The notes below the pieces were generated by a model. That model ran no database searches and had not been told where the DNA came from. It saw only the letters and a program-made list of their open reading frames with translations. Shown in pieces: positions 23,821 through 35,467 of a stretch of 64,000 nt of DNA (position 1 is the stretch's first letter; every line of letters starts with the position of its first letter). Location: assembly GCA_016182905.1 (NCBI GenBank), contig JACPFR010000056.1, positions 1-64,000 on the forward strand, given 5' to 3'. A program made the translations under genes and the position numbers. The stretch comes from Elusimicrobiota bacterium. GTDB lineage: Bacteria > Elusimicrobiota > Elusimicrobia > UBA1565 > UBA9628.

Positions 23821-24485
23821 AGGTCACCGTCGTCATCCCCGTCCACGGGAGCGGCGCCGACTGGCTGCCGCGCATACTCGCGCGCCTGGCCGAGGTCCCG
23901 GGCCTCGAAGCGGTCTGCGCGGGCGACGCCCCGCCGCCGGAGGGATCCGGCGCGCGCTTCGTGCGCGTCGACGGCCCCTCGCGCGGCGCGCGCCTGCAGG
24001 CGGGCATCGACGCCGCGTCCCACCCCACCATCCTGCTCCATCACCCGCGCTCGCTCGTCCCGGCCGAGGGCCTGCGCTGGCTCGCCGCGCGCGCGGGCCG
24101 GGCGGGCTGGGGCGGGTTCACCCACGCCTTCGACTGGGACCATCCCCTGCTGCGCTTCACGAGCTGGTACTCGAACCGGGTGCGCGCCTCGCGCCGCGGC
24201 ATCGTCTACCTCGACCACTGCGTGTTCTTCGAGAAGGCGCTCCTGACCCGCCCCATCCCCCCGGTCGAGATCTTCGAGGACACCGAGCTGTCCTTGATCC
24301 TGCGCGAGAGCGGCCCTCCGGCGCTCGCCCCCTTCGTCGTCGAGACCTCGGCGGTGCGCTTCCGCGTCAACGGGCCGTGGCGCCAGGCCCTGCTCAACCA
24401 GCGCCTGAAGCTCTCGTACCTGCTCGGAGCCTCGCACCGGCGCATGAACGCGCGCTACGAGCGCGGCCTGAGGCTCAACTCCTGA
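23817..24485 (+). CDS. Glycosyltransferase-like protein (radical-SAM-associated type)
   Basis: From GTG 23817 it has 222 residues. It looks like the short family-2-type transferases that accompany arsenosugar or selenodomain radical SAM genes: VTVVIPVHGSGADWLPRILA, PSRGARLQAGIDAAS and EIFEDTELSLILRESG. Where such enzymes usually have LHADT, this one has LHHPRS, so the expected acidic residue is missing. Its stop overlaps the hrpB start (TGATG). Confidence 0.68.
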   Translation: MKVTVVIPVHGSGADWLPRILARLAEVPGLEAVCAGDAPPPEGSGARFVRVDGPSRGARLQAGIDAASHPTILLHHPRSLVPAEGLRWLAARAGRAGWGGFTHAFDWDHPLLRFTSWYSNRVRASRRGIVYLDHCVFFEKALLTRPIPPVEIFEDTELSLILRESGPPALAPFVVETSAVRFRVNGPWRQALLNQRLKLSYLLGASHRRMNARYERGLRLNS

Positions 24486-26899
24486 TGGACCGGGCCCTGC
24501 CGATCGCGGCGTTCCGCGACGCGATCGTCTCCGAGCTCGGCCGCGCCGGGGCGCTGATCCTGACCGCGCCGACCGGCAGCGGCAAGTCCACGCAGACCCC
24601 GCAGTATCTGCTGGGGAGATTCCCCGGGAAGATCCTCGTCCTCGAGCCTCGCCGCCTGTCCGCGCGCAGCCTCGCCGGGCGGGTCGCGGTGGAAACGAAG
24701 ACGAGCCTTGGAGCCGCGATCGGCTACCAGGTCCGCTTCGACAGCCGTTGCGGCGCCGACACCATAGTCGTCTTCCAGACCTACGGCGTCTTCGTCGCGC
24801 AGATGATGAGGGATCCGGAGCTCAAAGGCGTCGGAGCCGTGCTCCTCGACGAGTTCCACGAGCGGAGCCTCGACTGCGACCTGGCCCTCGCCTGGCTGAA
24901 GGCTTTGCGCGCAGGGAAGCGGCCCGACCTGAAGATCGCCGTCATGTCGGCGACGCTCGAGGCCGAGGCGCTGTCCCGCTATCTGCCCGAAGCGGCCAAG
25001 GTGGAGGTGCCGGGACGGCTTTTCCCCGTCGACATCCGCCACCATCCGCTCGACTCGCGCGGAGGTCCGGCGGAGGGCGCGCTCGCGGCGCTCAAGGAGC
25101 TCGCGCGCGAGGGCCTCGACGGCTCCATCCTCGTCTTCATGCCCGGCCTGCGCGAGATCCGCCGCGCGATGACGGTCCTGACGCCCTACTGCCGGGAGAT
25201 GGACCTCGAGCCGCACGCGCTGCACGGGAGCATGGACCTCGCCGAGCAGCAGAGCGTCCTGGAGGAGTCCCCCCGCCGCCGGGTCATCGTCGCGACCAAC
25301 GTGGCCGAGACCGGGCTGACCATCCCCCAGGTCACCATGGTCATCGACAGCGGCCTGCACCGCGTCGCGGCCTACGACGCGGCGCGCGGCATCAACACCT
25401 TGTATCTCGCGCGCATCAGCCGGAGCAACGCCGCCCAACGCGCCGGCCGCGCCGGGCGCACCGCGCCCGGACGCTGCGTACGCCTCTGGTCGCGGTCCGA
25501 GGAGACGGGCATGGCCCCGAGCCTCGTGCCCGAGATCCTAAGGCTCGAGCTGAGCTCCCTGCGCCTTCAGGCCGCGTCGCTCCCCGCGCCGGTGGACTGG
25601 GTCACCGCCCCCAAGACCGACGCCTGGGCCGCGGCGGGAAAGACGTTGTCCGCGCTCGGAGCCGTCGACGCCCAGGACCGCGTCACGGCGAAAGGGCGCG
25701 CCTTGCTGCGCTACCCCGCCCCGCCGCGGGTGGCGAGCGTCCTGGAAGCGGCGCGCGCCCTGGGCCCCGAGGCGTACGAGCGCGCCTGCGCCATGGCCGC
25801 CGTCTTCGAGACCGCGGGCGATCCTCGCCCCGGCCGGACGGCGGACCTGACCGCGCTCGCCTCCGATCTCCTGGCCGGCGCGCGCGAGGAGACGTCGTGG
25901 GAGGCCTCCGAGGTGTTCCGCCAGTTCAAGCGGCTGTACCAGGACCCCGGCGGAGCCCTTCCCGAGGCGACCGCCGGCGCGCTCCCGCTCGCCTGGCTCG
26001 ACGCCTTCTCGGACCGCCTCGCCGCGCGCGAGGGCGACGGGTCCTTCTACCGGCTCGGCGACGGGCGCGGGGCGCTGCTGCCCGCCGCGAAGGACCCGCC
26101 TCCCTTGCTGATCGCGCTCGACGTGCGCGAGCGCGCCGGAGGAGGGCAGGCCCGGCAGGTCGCGATCAATCTGCATCTTCCGTTCACGCCGGAGGCGATC
26201 CTCGCGGCCTTCCCCGAGGAATGCGCCTGGACGCCGTCGGCGGAGTTCGACGACAGGAAGGGCCGGGTCATCAAAGAAGACCGTCTCCTGTTTCGAGGTC
26301 TCGTCATCTCTCGCCGCGAGGTCACCGCGCGAAAAGAATACAAAAAGATCGCCGCCGACCTTTGGGCGGAGAAGTTCGCCTCGGGCGAGCTGCGGCATCC
26401 GGGACTCGACGACAAGGCGAGCCAGCTCGTCGTGCGCATCGCGCTGGCGCGCCGCCTGTATCCCGACATGGGCTACCCGGAGATGAGCGCCGACGACTGG
26501 CGGCTGATCTACGGCGAGGCCTGCGCCGGGAAGAACTCCCTCAAGGACATCGAGCGGGTGAGCCTTCTGCCGCACATCGAGGGCTACCTGGGGCGCGGCC
26601 TGGCGGACTTCCTCGACCGCGCGCTGCCGGCGACGAAGCGTCTGCCCTCGGGCAAGACCGGCCGCTTCACCTACCACGAGACGCATCCGCCGGAGCTGTC
26701 GGCGCGCCTGGGCGACTTCGTGAAGATGACGGGCACGCTCGCGCTCTGCGAGGGACGCCTTCCGGTGACCTTCGACGTTCTGGCGCCCAACCACCGCACC
26801 GTGCAGAAGACGAAGGACCTCGCGTCGTTCTGGGCCAATGCTTATCCCACGGTAAAAAAGGAGCTGCAGCGGCGTTACCCGCGCCATCCCTGGCCGTGA
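24485..26899 (+). CDS. hrpB: DEAH-type ATP-dependent helicase HrpB
   Basis: It has 804 residues, the family's usual length. Motif I is LTAPTGSGKSTQTPQ; motif II is LLDEFHERSLDCDLALAW, where the DEFH variant is characteristic of HrpB. Motif III is AVMSATL and motif VI is QRAGRAGRTAPGRC. A helicase-associated domain and the HrpB C-terminal domain follow. The ATG overlaps the glycosyltransferase stop by one base, so it is transcribed with the arsenic cassette but is probably unrelated to it. Confidence 0.93.
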   Translation: MDRALPIAAFRDAIVSELGRAGALILTAPTGSGKSTQTPQYLLGRFPGKILVLEPRRLSARSLAGRVAVETKTSLGAAIGYQVRFDSRCGADTIVVFQTYGVFVAQMMRDPELKGVGAVLLDEFHERSLDCDLALAWLKALRAGKRPDLKIAVMSATLEAEALSRYLPEAAKVEVPGRLFPVDIRHHPLDSRGGPAEGALAALKELAREGLDGSILVFMPGLREIRRAMTVLTPYCREMDLEPHALHGSMDLAEQQSVLEESPRRRVIVATNVAETGLTIPQVTMVIDSGLHRVAAYDAARGINTLYLARISRSNAAQRAGRAGRTAPGRCVRLWSRSEETGMAPSLVPEILRLELSSLRLQAASLPAPVDWVTAPKTDAWAAAGKTLSALGAVDAQDRVTAKGRALLRYPAPPRVASVLEAARALGPEAYERACAMAAVFETAGDPRPGRTADLTALASDLLAGAREETSWEASEVFRQFKRLYQDPGGALPEATAGALPLAWLDAFSDRLAAREGDGSFYRLGDGRGALLPAAKDPPPLLIALDVRERAGGGQARQVAINLHLPFTPEAILAAFPEECAWTPSAEFDDRKGRVIKEDRLLFRGLVISRREVTARKEYKKIAADLWAEKFASGELRHPGLDDKASQLVVRIALARRLYPDMGYPEMSADDWRLIYGEACAGKNSLKDIERVSLLPHIEGYLGRGLADFLDRALPATKRLPSGKTGRFTYHETHPPELSARLGDFVKMTGTLALCEGRLPVTFDVLAPNHRTVQKTKDLASFWANAYPTVKKELQRRYPRHPWP

Positions 26900-26923
26900 G
26901 CGACTCGCACCGGTGCGAGTCGC
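26900..26923. repeat. 24-bp perfect palindrome
   Basis: Two 12-bp arms meet at 26911/26912, with core CACCGGTG. It begins right after the hrpB stop. It is the first of three palindromes in this 92-bp convergent gap. Confidence 0.8.
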
Positions 26924-26927
26924 GCGG

Positions 26928-26943
26928 CTGTTTCCGGAAACAG
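26928..26943. repeat. Interspersed palindrome, copy 1
   Basis: CTGTTTCCGGAAACAG is a perfect 16-bp palindrome. The same core recurs at 39577 and 53087, and a diverged form at 45371, always in intergenic DNA. Confidence 0.85.
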
Positions 26944-26951
26944 TCAGGGGC

Positions 26952-27003
26952 GAAAACTACTGATAATCACTATTCCCGGGAATAGTGATTATCAGTAGTT
27001 TTC
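26952..27003. terminator. 52-bp perfect palindrome, likely bidirectional terminator
   Basis: Two 26-bp arms meet at 26977/26978 (CCC/GGG) without mismatch. The outer ends are GAAAAC and GTTTTC, so RNA from either strand forms a long stem with a short U-run. It lies between convergent hrpB and the aspartoacylase-like gene, and its right arm includes the last codons and stop of the latter. Confidence 0.75.
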
Positions 27004-27843
27004 CGGCAGTTGGGCCGGGACCGCGAGGTAATACCACTCCTCGCCGACGGCCGCGGCCTCGTAGGGCATGACGACGAACGCATCTTCCGGAGCGAGGAGC
27101 TCGACGCCGTCGGCGTAGCGCGCGATCGGCTCGCCCTTCGCCACGGGATCGAAGTTCTTCCAGGGGCGCGCGAACTTCCCCTCCCTCTCGCGCCGGACCA
27201 TCGCCGTCAAGCGCAGCGCCTTCGGCCTCGGCCGCCGGGGCGTGCCGATGATCAGGCCGAAGTGCGCGATCGCCCGCCGCGCCGCGTCGAAGGCGAACTC
27301 CGCCGCCGCGGGGTCGTCGTTCCGGCCGGCCTCGACGGTCAGCGCGCGCTTGCCCAGGCTCTGGGCGTAGCCGGTCGTCGTGAGCGCGTCCGAGCCGGCA
27401 TAGAGCGCGGGCCAGCCGAGGATCAGATATTCCGCGCCGAGCGCCTCGGCCCAGCCGCGCACGGGCACGGACTCGTCGTCGAGGAAGACGAAGGGGACCG
27501 TCGGCGCCTGGGTCCCGTGCAGGTCGAGGACGGCGTCGTGCGCGGCGATCAGCGCGGCCAGCTCGGAGGCGAGCGCCTGCTCGCGGTTCGCGGGGGCGGG
27601 GTGAGGCCGCACGACGCGGTTGAGGTTCTCGTCGACGAAGTGGAGGCCGCGCGCGACGGCCTCGGCGTTCGCCCGGGGGACGATAGTCAGCTGGCCGCGC
27701 GCCAGCGACAGGCCGTCGGACGCGAGCTCCGCGTCGAGGCGCTCGAGCGCGAGAACGCCGGGCTTCTCCTCGCCGTGCACGCCGCCGAGGAGCAGGACGC
27801 GCGGCCCCGGGCCGCGGCTGAAGTAGCGCCGCGCGTCGATCAA
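26992..27843 (-). CDS. Succinylglutamate desuccinylase/aspartoacylase family protein
   Basis: From TTG 27843 this 283-residue protein has zinc carboxypeptidase-like motifs: LLLGGVHGEEKPG (His and Glu zinc ligands), FVDENLNRV and VLDLHGTQ (second His). The C-terminal beta domain ends VPAQLPENY. Family members cleave N-acyl amino acids or peptides; the substrate is not evident. A longer frame upstream is a shadow of acpS. TTGA overlaps the acpS stop. It is the last gene of the hpt operon. Confidence 0.8.
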   Translation of the reverse strand: MIDARRYFSRGPGPRVLLLGGVHGEEKPGVLALERLDAELASDGLSLARGQLTIVPRANAEAVARGLHFVDENLNRVVRPHPAPANREQALASELAALIAAHDAVLDLHGTQAPTVPFVFLDDESVPVRGWAEALGAEYLILGWPALYAGSDALTTTGYAQSLGKRALTVEAGRNDDPAAAEFAFDAARRAIAHFGLIIGTPRRPRPKALRLTAMVRREREGKFARPWKNFDPVAKGEPIARYADGVELLAPEDAFVVMPYEAAAVGEEWYYLAVPAQLPENY

Positions 27844-28175
27844 CGCGCGAGCACGGCGAAGGCGACGGCGTGGTCGCGGCCGTGGGAGAGCGAGAGCTTG
27901 AGTCCGCGCACCGGCTTGCCGTGGATCTTGACCGACGGGCGGCCGTCCGCGCCGCGCTTGACCGAGATCGCGGTCAGCGGTACCTCGGCCTTGCCCAGGG
28001 CCTTGTAGACGGCCTCCTTGGCGGCGAAGCGCACGGCGAAGTGGGGCCACGGGTTCTTCTTGCTCTTGCAGTAGGCGATCTCGTGAGCGGAGAACACGCG
28101 CGGGAGGAACTTCGGGTTGCGGCGGGCCAGCGACTTGATCCGCCCGATCTCGACGAGGTCGACCCCGAGCTCCAT
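27840..28175 (-). CDS. acpS: Holo-[acyl-carrier-protein] synthase
   Basis: It transfers 4'-phosphopantetheine from CoA to acyl carrier protein. It has 111 residues, with GVDLVEIGRIKSLARRN (magnesium-binding Asp) and RFAAKEAVYKALGK (Glu ligand), then LSLSHGRDHAVAFAV. It lies 1 nt after glmS. Confidence 0.95.
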   Translation of the reverse strand: MELGVDLVEIGRIKSLARRNPKFLPRVFSAHEIAYCKSKKNPWPHFAVRFAAKEAVYKALGKAEVPLTAISVKRGADGRPSVKIHGKPVRGLKLSLSHGRDHAVAFAVLAR

Positions 28176-28176
28176 C

Positions 28177-30045
<1,869 letters not shown>

Positions 30046-30048
30046 GCG

Positions 30049-30774
30049 CTAGTCGATGGCCCGGCGCATCTCGGAGACGGCGGTCTTCAGGCCCACGAAC
30101 ACGGAGCGGGCGACGATCGAGAAGCCGATGTTGAGAGCGGACATGTGCGGGATGCGCGCGACGGGCGCCACGTTGTGGTAGTCGAGGCCGTGGCCGGCGT
30201 GGACGACGATGCCCATCTCCCAGGCCATGTACGCCGCGAGCTCGAGGCGCTCGAGCTCGAGCTTCTGCTTGGGCTTGCTGTGGGTCTTGGCGTAGTCGCT
30301 CGTGTCGAGCTCGACGATGTCGGCGCCGATGTTGCGCGCGGCGCGCACGGCCGGGGCCTCGGGCGCGACGAACAGGCTGACCTCGACGCCGGCCTTCTTG
30401 AGCCTGGCGATCGTCTTGGCGAGGCTCTTGCCGTTGCGGACGAGGTCCAGGCCGCCCTCGGTGGAGACCTCGCCGGGCCGCTCCGGCACGAGGCACACCG
30501 AGGTGGGGCGGGCCTTGAGCACGGAGGCGATGATCTTGGGGTCGTCGGAGAGCTCGACGTGGGTCTCGCCCTTGAGGCGGCAGAGCTTGACGATGTCCGC
30601 GTCCTGCATGTGGCGGCGGTCGCGGCGGAGGTGGCAGACGATGATGTCGGCGCCGGACTGGCGGGCGACCTGCGCGGCCTGCACGGGATCGGGATCGATG
30701 TCGAGCCGCGCCTGGCGCAGCGTCGCGACATGGTCGATGTTCACGCCCAATTTCAGCTTCTGCTCGGTCTTCAT
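30049..30774 (-). CDS. pdxJ: Pyridoxine 5'-phosphate synthase
   Basis: It closes the pyridoxine ring in the DXP-dependent vitamin B6 pathway. From ATG 30774 it has 241 residues. Motifs are GVNIDHVATLRQAR, CHLRRDRRHMQD, LVPERPGEVSTEGG and HAGHGLDYHNV. The ATG overlaps the glmM stop by 4 bp. Confidence 0.96.
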   Translation of the reverse strand: MKTEQKLKLGVNIDHVATLRQARLDIDPDPVQAAQVARQSGADIIVCHLRRDRRHMQDADIVKLCRLKGETHVELSDDPKIIASVLKARPTSVCLVPERPGEVSTEGGLDLVRNGKSLAKTIARLKKAGVEVSLFVAPEAPAVRAARNIGADIVELDTSDYAKTHSKPKQKLELERLELAAYMAWEMGIVVHAGHGLDYHNVAPVARIPHMSALNIGFSIVARSVFVGLKTAVSEMRRAID

Positions 30775-32147
30775 CCGTGTTTCTCCTCTCTTGCGCCCGT
30801 CTCGGTCAGATAGATCTTGGCGATCTCGTCGGCGATCCTGCGGTTCTCCGCGGACTTGGGGCCCTCGACGAGGACGCGCAGCACCGGCTCGGTCCCCGAG
30901 TAGCGGACGAACACGCGGCCGCGGCCCGCGAGGGTCCTGGTCGCCGCGGCGATCGCGGCGGAGGTGCGGCCGAGCGCGGCGATGGCCGGCTTCTGCTTCA
31001 CGCGGACGGCGCGCAGGACCTGAGGCGTCGCCTTGTACAGCCGCCCCAGGGCGCTCATCGGCTTGCCCGACTCGCGCCAGGCGGCCAAGGTCTGAAGGCC
31101 GGTCAGCATGCCGTCGCCGGTCGGGGCGAAGTCCCGGAACACGATGTGCCCGGAGTTCTCCCCGCCGAGGCTCAGACCCTCGCGCTCGATGGCCTCGGTC
31201 ACGTAGCGGTCGCCGACCGGGGTCGTGACCGCGTCGACGCCGAGGCCGCCCAGGTAGGACAGCAGGCCGAAGTTCGACATGACGGTCACGGCGACCTTGC
31301 CGCCCTTCAGGGCGCCGCGCCGCAGCAGGCGGGCGGCCGCGGCCGCGATCAGCGCGTCGCCGTCGAGCAGGTCGCCGCGCTCGTCGCAGATCAGGGCGCG
31401 GTCGGCGTCGCCGTCGAGGGCGAGCCCGGCGTGCGCGCGGCGGCGCTTGACCTCGCGGCGCATCGCCTCGGTCGCGGTCGCGCCGCAGCCGTCGTTGATG
31501 TTCCGGCCGTTCGGCTTGACGCCGATCGCGAAGACCTCGGCGCCGAGCCCGGCCAGCAGCCTCGGCGCGAAGGCGGCGGCCGCGCCGTGCGCGCAATCCA
31601 CGACGATGCGGGCCCCGTCGAGGTCGAGCGCCGCGGGAAAGGCGCTCTTGAGGAAATCCAGATAGATGCCGGCCCGGTCCGCGGCGGCGAAAGGCGGGCG
31701 CGAGATCGCGGGCGGCGCGGGGCGCTTCATGCGCCCCTCGACCTCGTACTCGAGGGCGGGCGCCATCTTGAAGCCCGCGCCGTCGAAGAACTTGATGCCG
31801 TTGTACTCCGCGGGGTTGTGGCTCGCCGAGATCACGGCGCCGGCGAAGCAGCCCAGGCGAGGAGCGAGGTACGACACGGCCGGCGTGGGGATGACCCCGA
31901 GGTCGAGCACGCGCACGCCGGCGGCGGAGAAGCCCGAGATCAGGGAGCGCAGCAAAGCGGGGCCGGAGCCGCGCGTGTCGCGGCCGACGGCGATGAGCGG
32001 GGCGTGGCCGTTGATCTTGACGCCCTGGCGCTCGAGAAGGACCTTCGCCGCGTGATAGGCGAGCGCGCGCACCGACTCGGGCGTGAGGGGGCCCTGGCCG
32101 GGGATGCCGCGCACGCCGTCGGTACCGAACAGGGAAGGGGAGCTCAC
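30771..32147 (-). CDS. glmM: Phosphoglucosamine mutase
   Basis: It converts GlcN-6-P to GlcN-1-P, between GlmS and GlmU. It has 458 residues. LFGTDGVRG opens the protein, VISASHNPAEYNGIKFF has the catalytic Ser, DGDADRAL the metal loop, GGENSGHIV the sugar loop and RYSGTEPVLRV the phosphate loop. It overlaps folP and pdxJ by 4 bp each; folP-glmM is a common pair. Confidence 0.96.
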   Translation of the reverse strand: MSSPSLFGTDGVRGIPGQGPLTPESVRALAYHAAKVLLERQGVKINGHAPLIAVGRDTRGSGPALLRSLISGFSAAGVRVLDLGVIPTPAVSYLAPRLGCFAGAVISASHNPAEYNGIKFFDGAGFKMAPALEYEVEGRMKRPAPPAISRPPFAAADRAGIYLDFLKSAFPAALDLDGARIVVDCAHGAAAAFAPRLLAGLGAEVFAIGVKPNGRNINDGCGATATEAMRREVKRRRAHAGLALDGDADRALICDERGDLLDGDALIAAAAARLLRRGALKGGKVAVTVMSNFGLLSYLGGLGVDAVTTPVGDRYVTEAIEREGLSLGGENSGHIVFRDFAPTGDGMLTGLQTLAAWRESGKPMSALGRLYKATPQVLRAVRVKQKPAIAALGRTSAAIAAATRTLAGRGRVFVRYSGTEPVLRVLVEGPKSAENRRIADEIAKIYLTETGAREEKHG

Positions 32148-32995
32148 GCGGCCTCCGAGACGGCGCGCAGGGTTTCGATGACGCGCCGGGTCTCGAGGAC
32201 GTCATGCACGCGTAAAATGGAAACGCCGTTGAAGCAGGCCCAGGCCGCGACTGATAATGATCCGGCGAGACGGTCCCCCGATCCGTTGTCGTTCAAAATC
32301 TTTCCGAACATCGATTTCCGGGAGACCCCCAGCAGAACGGGGGCGATGGCGGAGAGTTCGCCGGCGCGGCGGATCAAGGTGAGATTGTGATCCAACGTCT
32401 TTCCAAAGCCGATGCCGGGGTCCACGACGACCCGGTCTGCGCGGCCTCCGGCCGCGACGAACGACTGGAGGCGACCTTGCAGGAACCGGGAGACCTCGTC
32501 GAAACAATCCTTGTAGGTCGGGTCGGCCTGCATCGTCTTGGGCGAATCACCCAGCATGTGCATCAAGATCACTCGCTCCGCGCGCTGCGCGACCTTGAGC
32601 ATGTCCTTGTCGTCGCGCAGCGCGGAAATATCGTTGACGATCACGGCGCCGACGTCTAATGCCTCGGCCGCTATCGCGGCCTTGGTGGTATCGATCGAGA
32701 TCCGGACCTTGACCTGCTTGGCCAAGGCCTTGATCACGGGGATCACGCGGACCCGCTCCACTTCCAACGGCACCGAGTCCGAACCCGGACGGGTCGATTC
32801 CCCGCCGATGTCCAGGATGTCCGCGCCCTCTTCCACCAGCTTCAGGGCGCGTTCGACGGCGAGGTCGCTCGTCGCCGCGCGGCTTCCCGCGTAAAACGAA
32901 TCCGGCGTGCAGTTGACGACCCCCATGATCGACGGCTTGCGAAATCGCTTCGCGATCTCGCCGCCTGATCTTGGCTCGGTCATCGTCGCGGTCAC
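32144..32995 (-). CDS. folP: Dihydropteroate synthase
   Basis: It condenses p-aminobenzoate with the pterin pyrophosphate in folate synthesis. It has 283 residues. Motifs are IMGVVNCTPDSFYAGS, DILDIGGESTRPGSD and GIGFGKTLDHNL. Homology starts near residue 20, so the internal Met5 could also be the start. It lies 4 nt after ftsH. Confidence 0.95.
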   Translation of the reverse strand: MTATMTEPRSGGEIAKRFRKPSIMGVVNCTPDSFYAGSRAATSDLAVERALKLVEEGADILDIGGESTRPGSDSVPLEVERVRVIPVIKALAKQVKVRISIDTTKAAIAAEALDVGAVIVNDISALRDDKDMLKVAQRAERVILMHMLGDSPKTMQADPTYKDCFDEVSRFLQGRLQSFVAAGGRADRVVVDPGIGFGKTLDHNLTLIRRAGELSAIAPVLLGVSRKSMFGKILNDNGSGDRLAGSLSVAAWACFNGVSILRVHDVLETRRVIETLRAVSEAA

Positions 32996-32999
32996 GATA

Positions 33000-34805
<1,806 letters not shown>

Positions 34806-35351
34806 CTAGATCTTCAACACTCCCACGCACGGCAGTTGCCGATAGCGCTCGTCGTAGTCGAGGCCGAAGCCCACGACGAACTCGTTCGGGATCTTGAATC
34901 CCACGTATTTCGGCTGGAACGGGACCTTCCGGCACTCGGTCTTGTCGAGCAAGGTGCAGACCTCGAGCGAGCTCGGATGATGCGCGCGCAGGGTCTCGGT
35001 CAGGGAGGTCAAGGTCAGGCCGGTGTCCACGATGTCCTCGATGAGCAGCAGATGCTTGCCCTCGGGACTCTGGCGCAGGTCGAGCAAGGTGCGGATGGCG
35101 CCGGTCGAGGCCGTCCCCGCGTAGGAGGAGACCGCCACGAAGTCCGTCTCGACGTCCACCTCGGGGCCGATCGCGCGCAGCAGGTCGGCGAGGAAGATGA
35201 CGCTTCCTTTGAGCACGCCCACGACCACCAGGCGCTTGCCCGCGTAATCGCGCGTGATCTGGACGCCGAGCTCCTTGATCCGGGCCCGGAGGACGTCCTC
35301 GTCGATCAAAACCTTGGTCAAAGCGGGGTGAACGGCGGTTCGGGAGGTCAT
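34806..35351 (-). CDS. hpt: Hypoxanthine phosphoribosyltransferase
   Basis: It salvages hypoxanthine/guanine with PRPP. It has 181 residues. The PRPP motif is LLIEDIVDTGLTLTSL, with VVVGVLKGSVIFLADL before it and YVGFKIPNEFVVGFGLDY after. It is the first gene of an eight-gene unit ending at 26992. Confidence 0.95.
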   Translation of the reverse strand: MTSRTAVHPALTKVLIDEDVLRARIKELGVQITRDYAGKRLVVVGVLKGSVIFLADLLRAIGPEVDVETDFVAVSSYAGTASTGAIRTLLDLRQSPEGKHLLLIEDIVDTGLTLTSLTETLRAHHPSSLEVCTLLDKTECRKVPFQPKYVGFKIPNEFVVGFGLDYDERYRQLPCVGVLKI

Positions 35352-35359
35352 GAAGGTGC

Positions 35360-35389
35360 ATTTTACCTTTTAGGCCGGCTCCTTATCAA
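35360..35389 (-). promoter_or_regulatory. Promoter of the hpt-ftsH-folP-glmM operon
   Basis: On the minus strand TTGATA (35389-35384) and TAAAAT (35365-35360) are 18 bp apart. The -10 ends 8 nt before ATG 35351, a near-leaderless arrangement with no ribosome-binding site. Confidence 0.55.
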
Positions 35390-35431
35390 GGAAGCGCGCG
35401 GCGGCGCCGTTACGGGGCCGTGTCCTGAGGG

Positions 35432-35460
35432 TGGACGGCATGGGATTGGTCTGCTACAAT
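35432..35460 (+). promoter_or_regulatory. Leaderless promoter of the hybrid kinase
   Basis: TGGACG (35432-35437) and TACAAT (35455-35460) are 17 bp apart. The -10 overlaps the ATG at 35459, which argues against that start. GTG 35468 lies 7 nt after the -10. Confidence 0.5.
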
Positions 35461-35467
35461 GCCGTCC

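Noticed and set aside
35459-35461. ATG as the start of the hybrid kinase
   Set aside because: It overlaps the TACAAT -10 element, so it would not be in the transcript; GTG 35468 is in frame and well placed.
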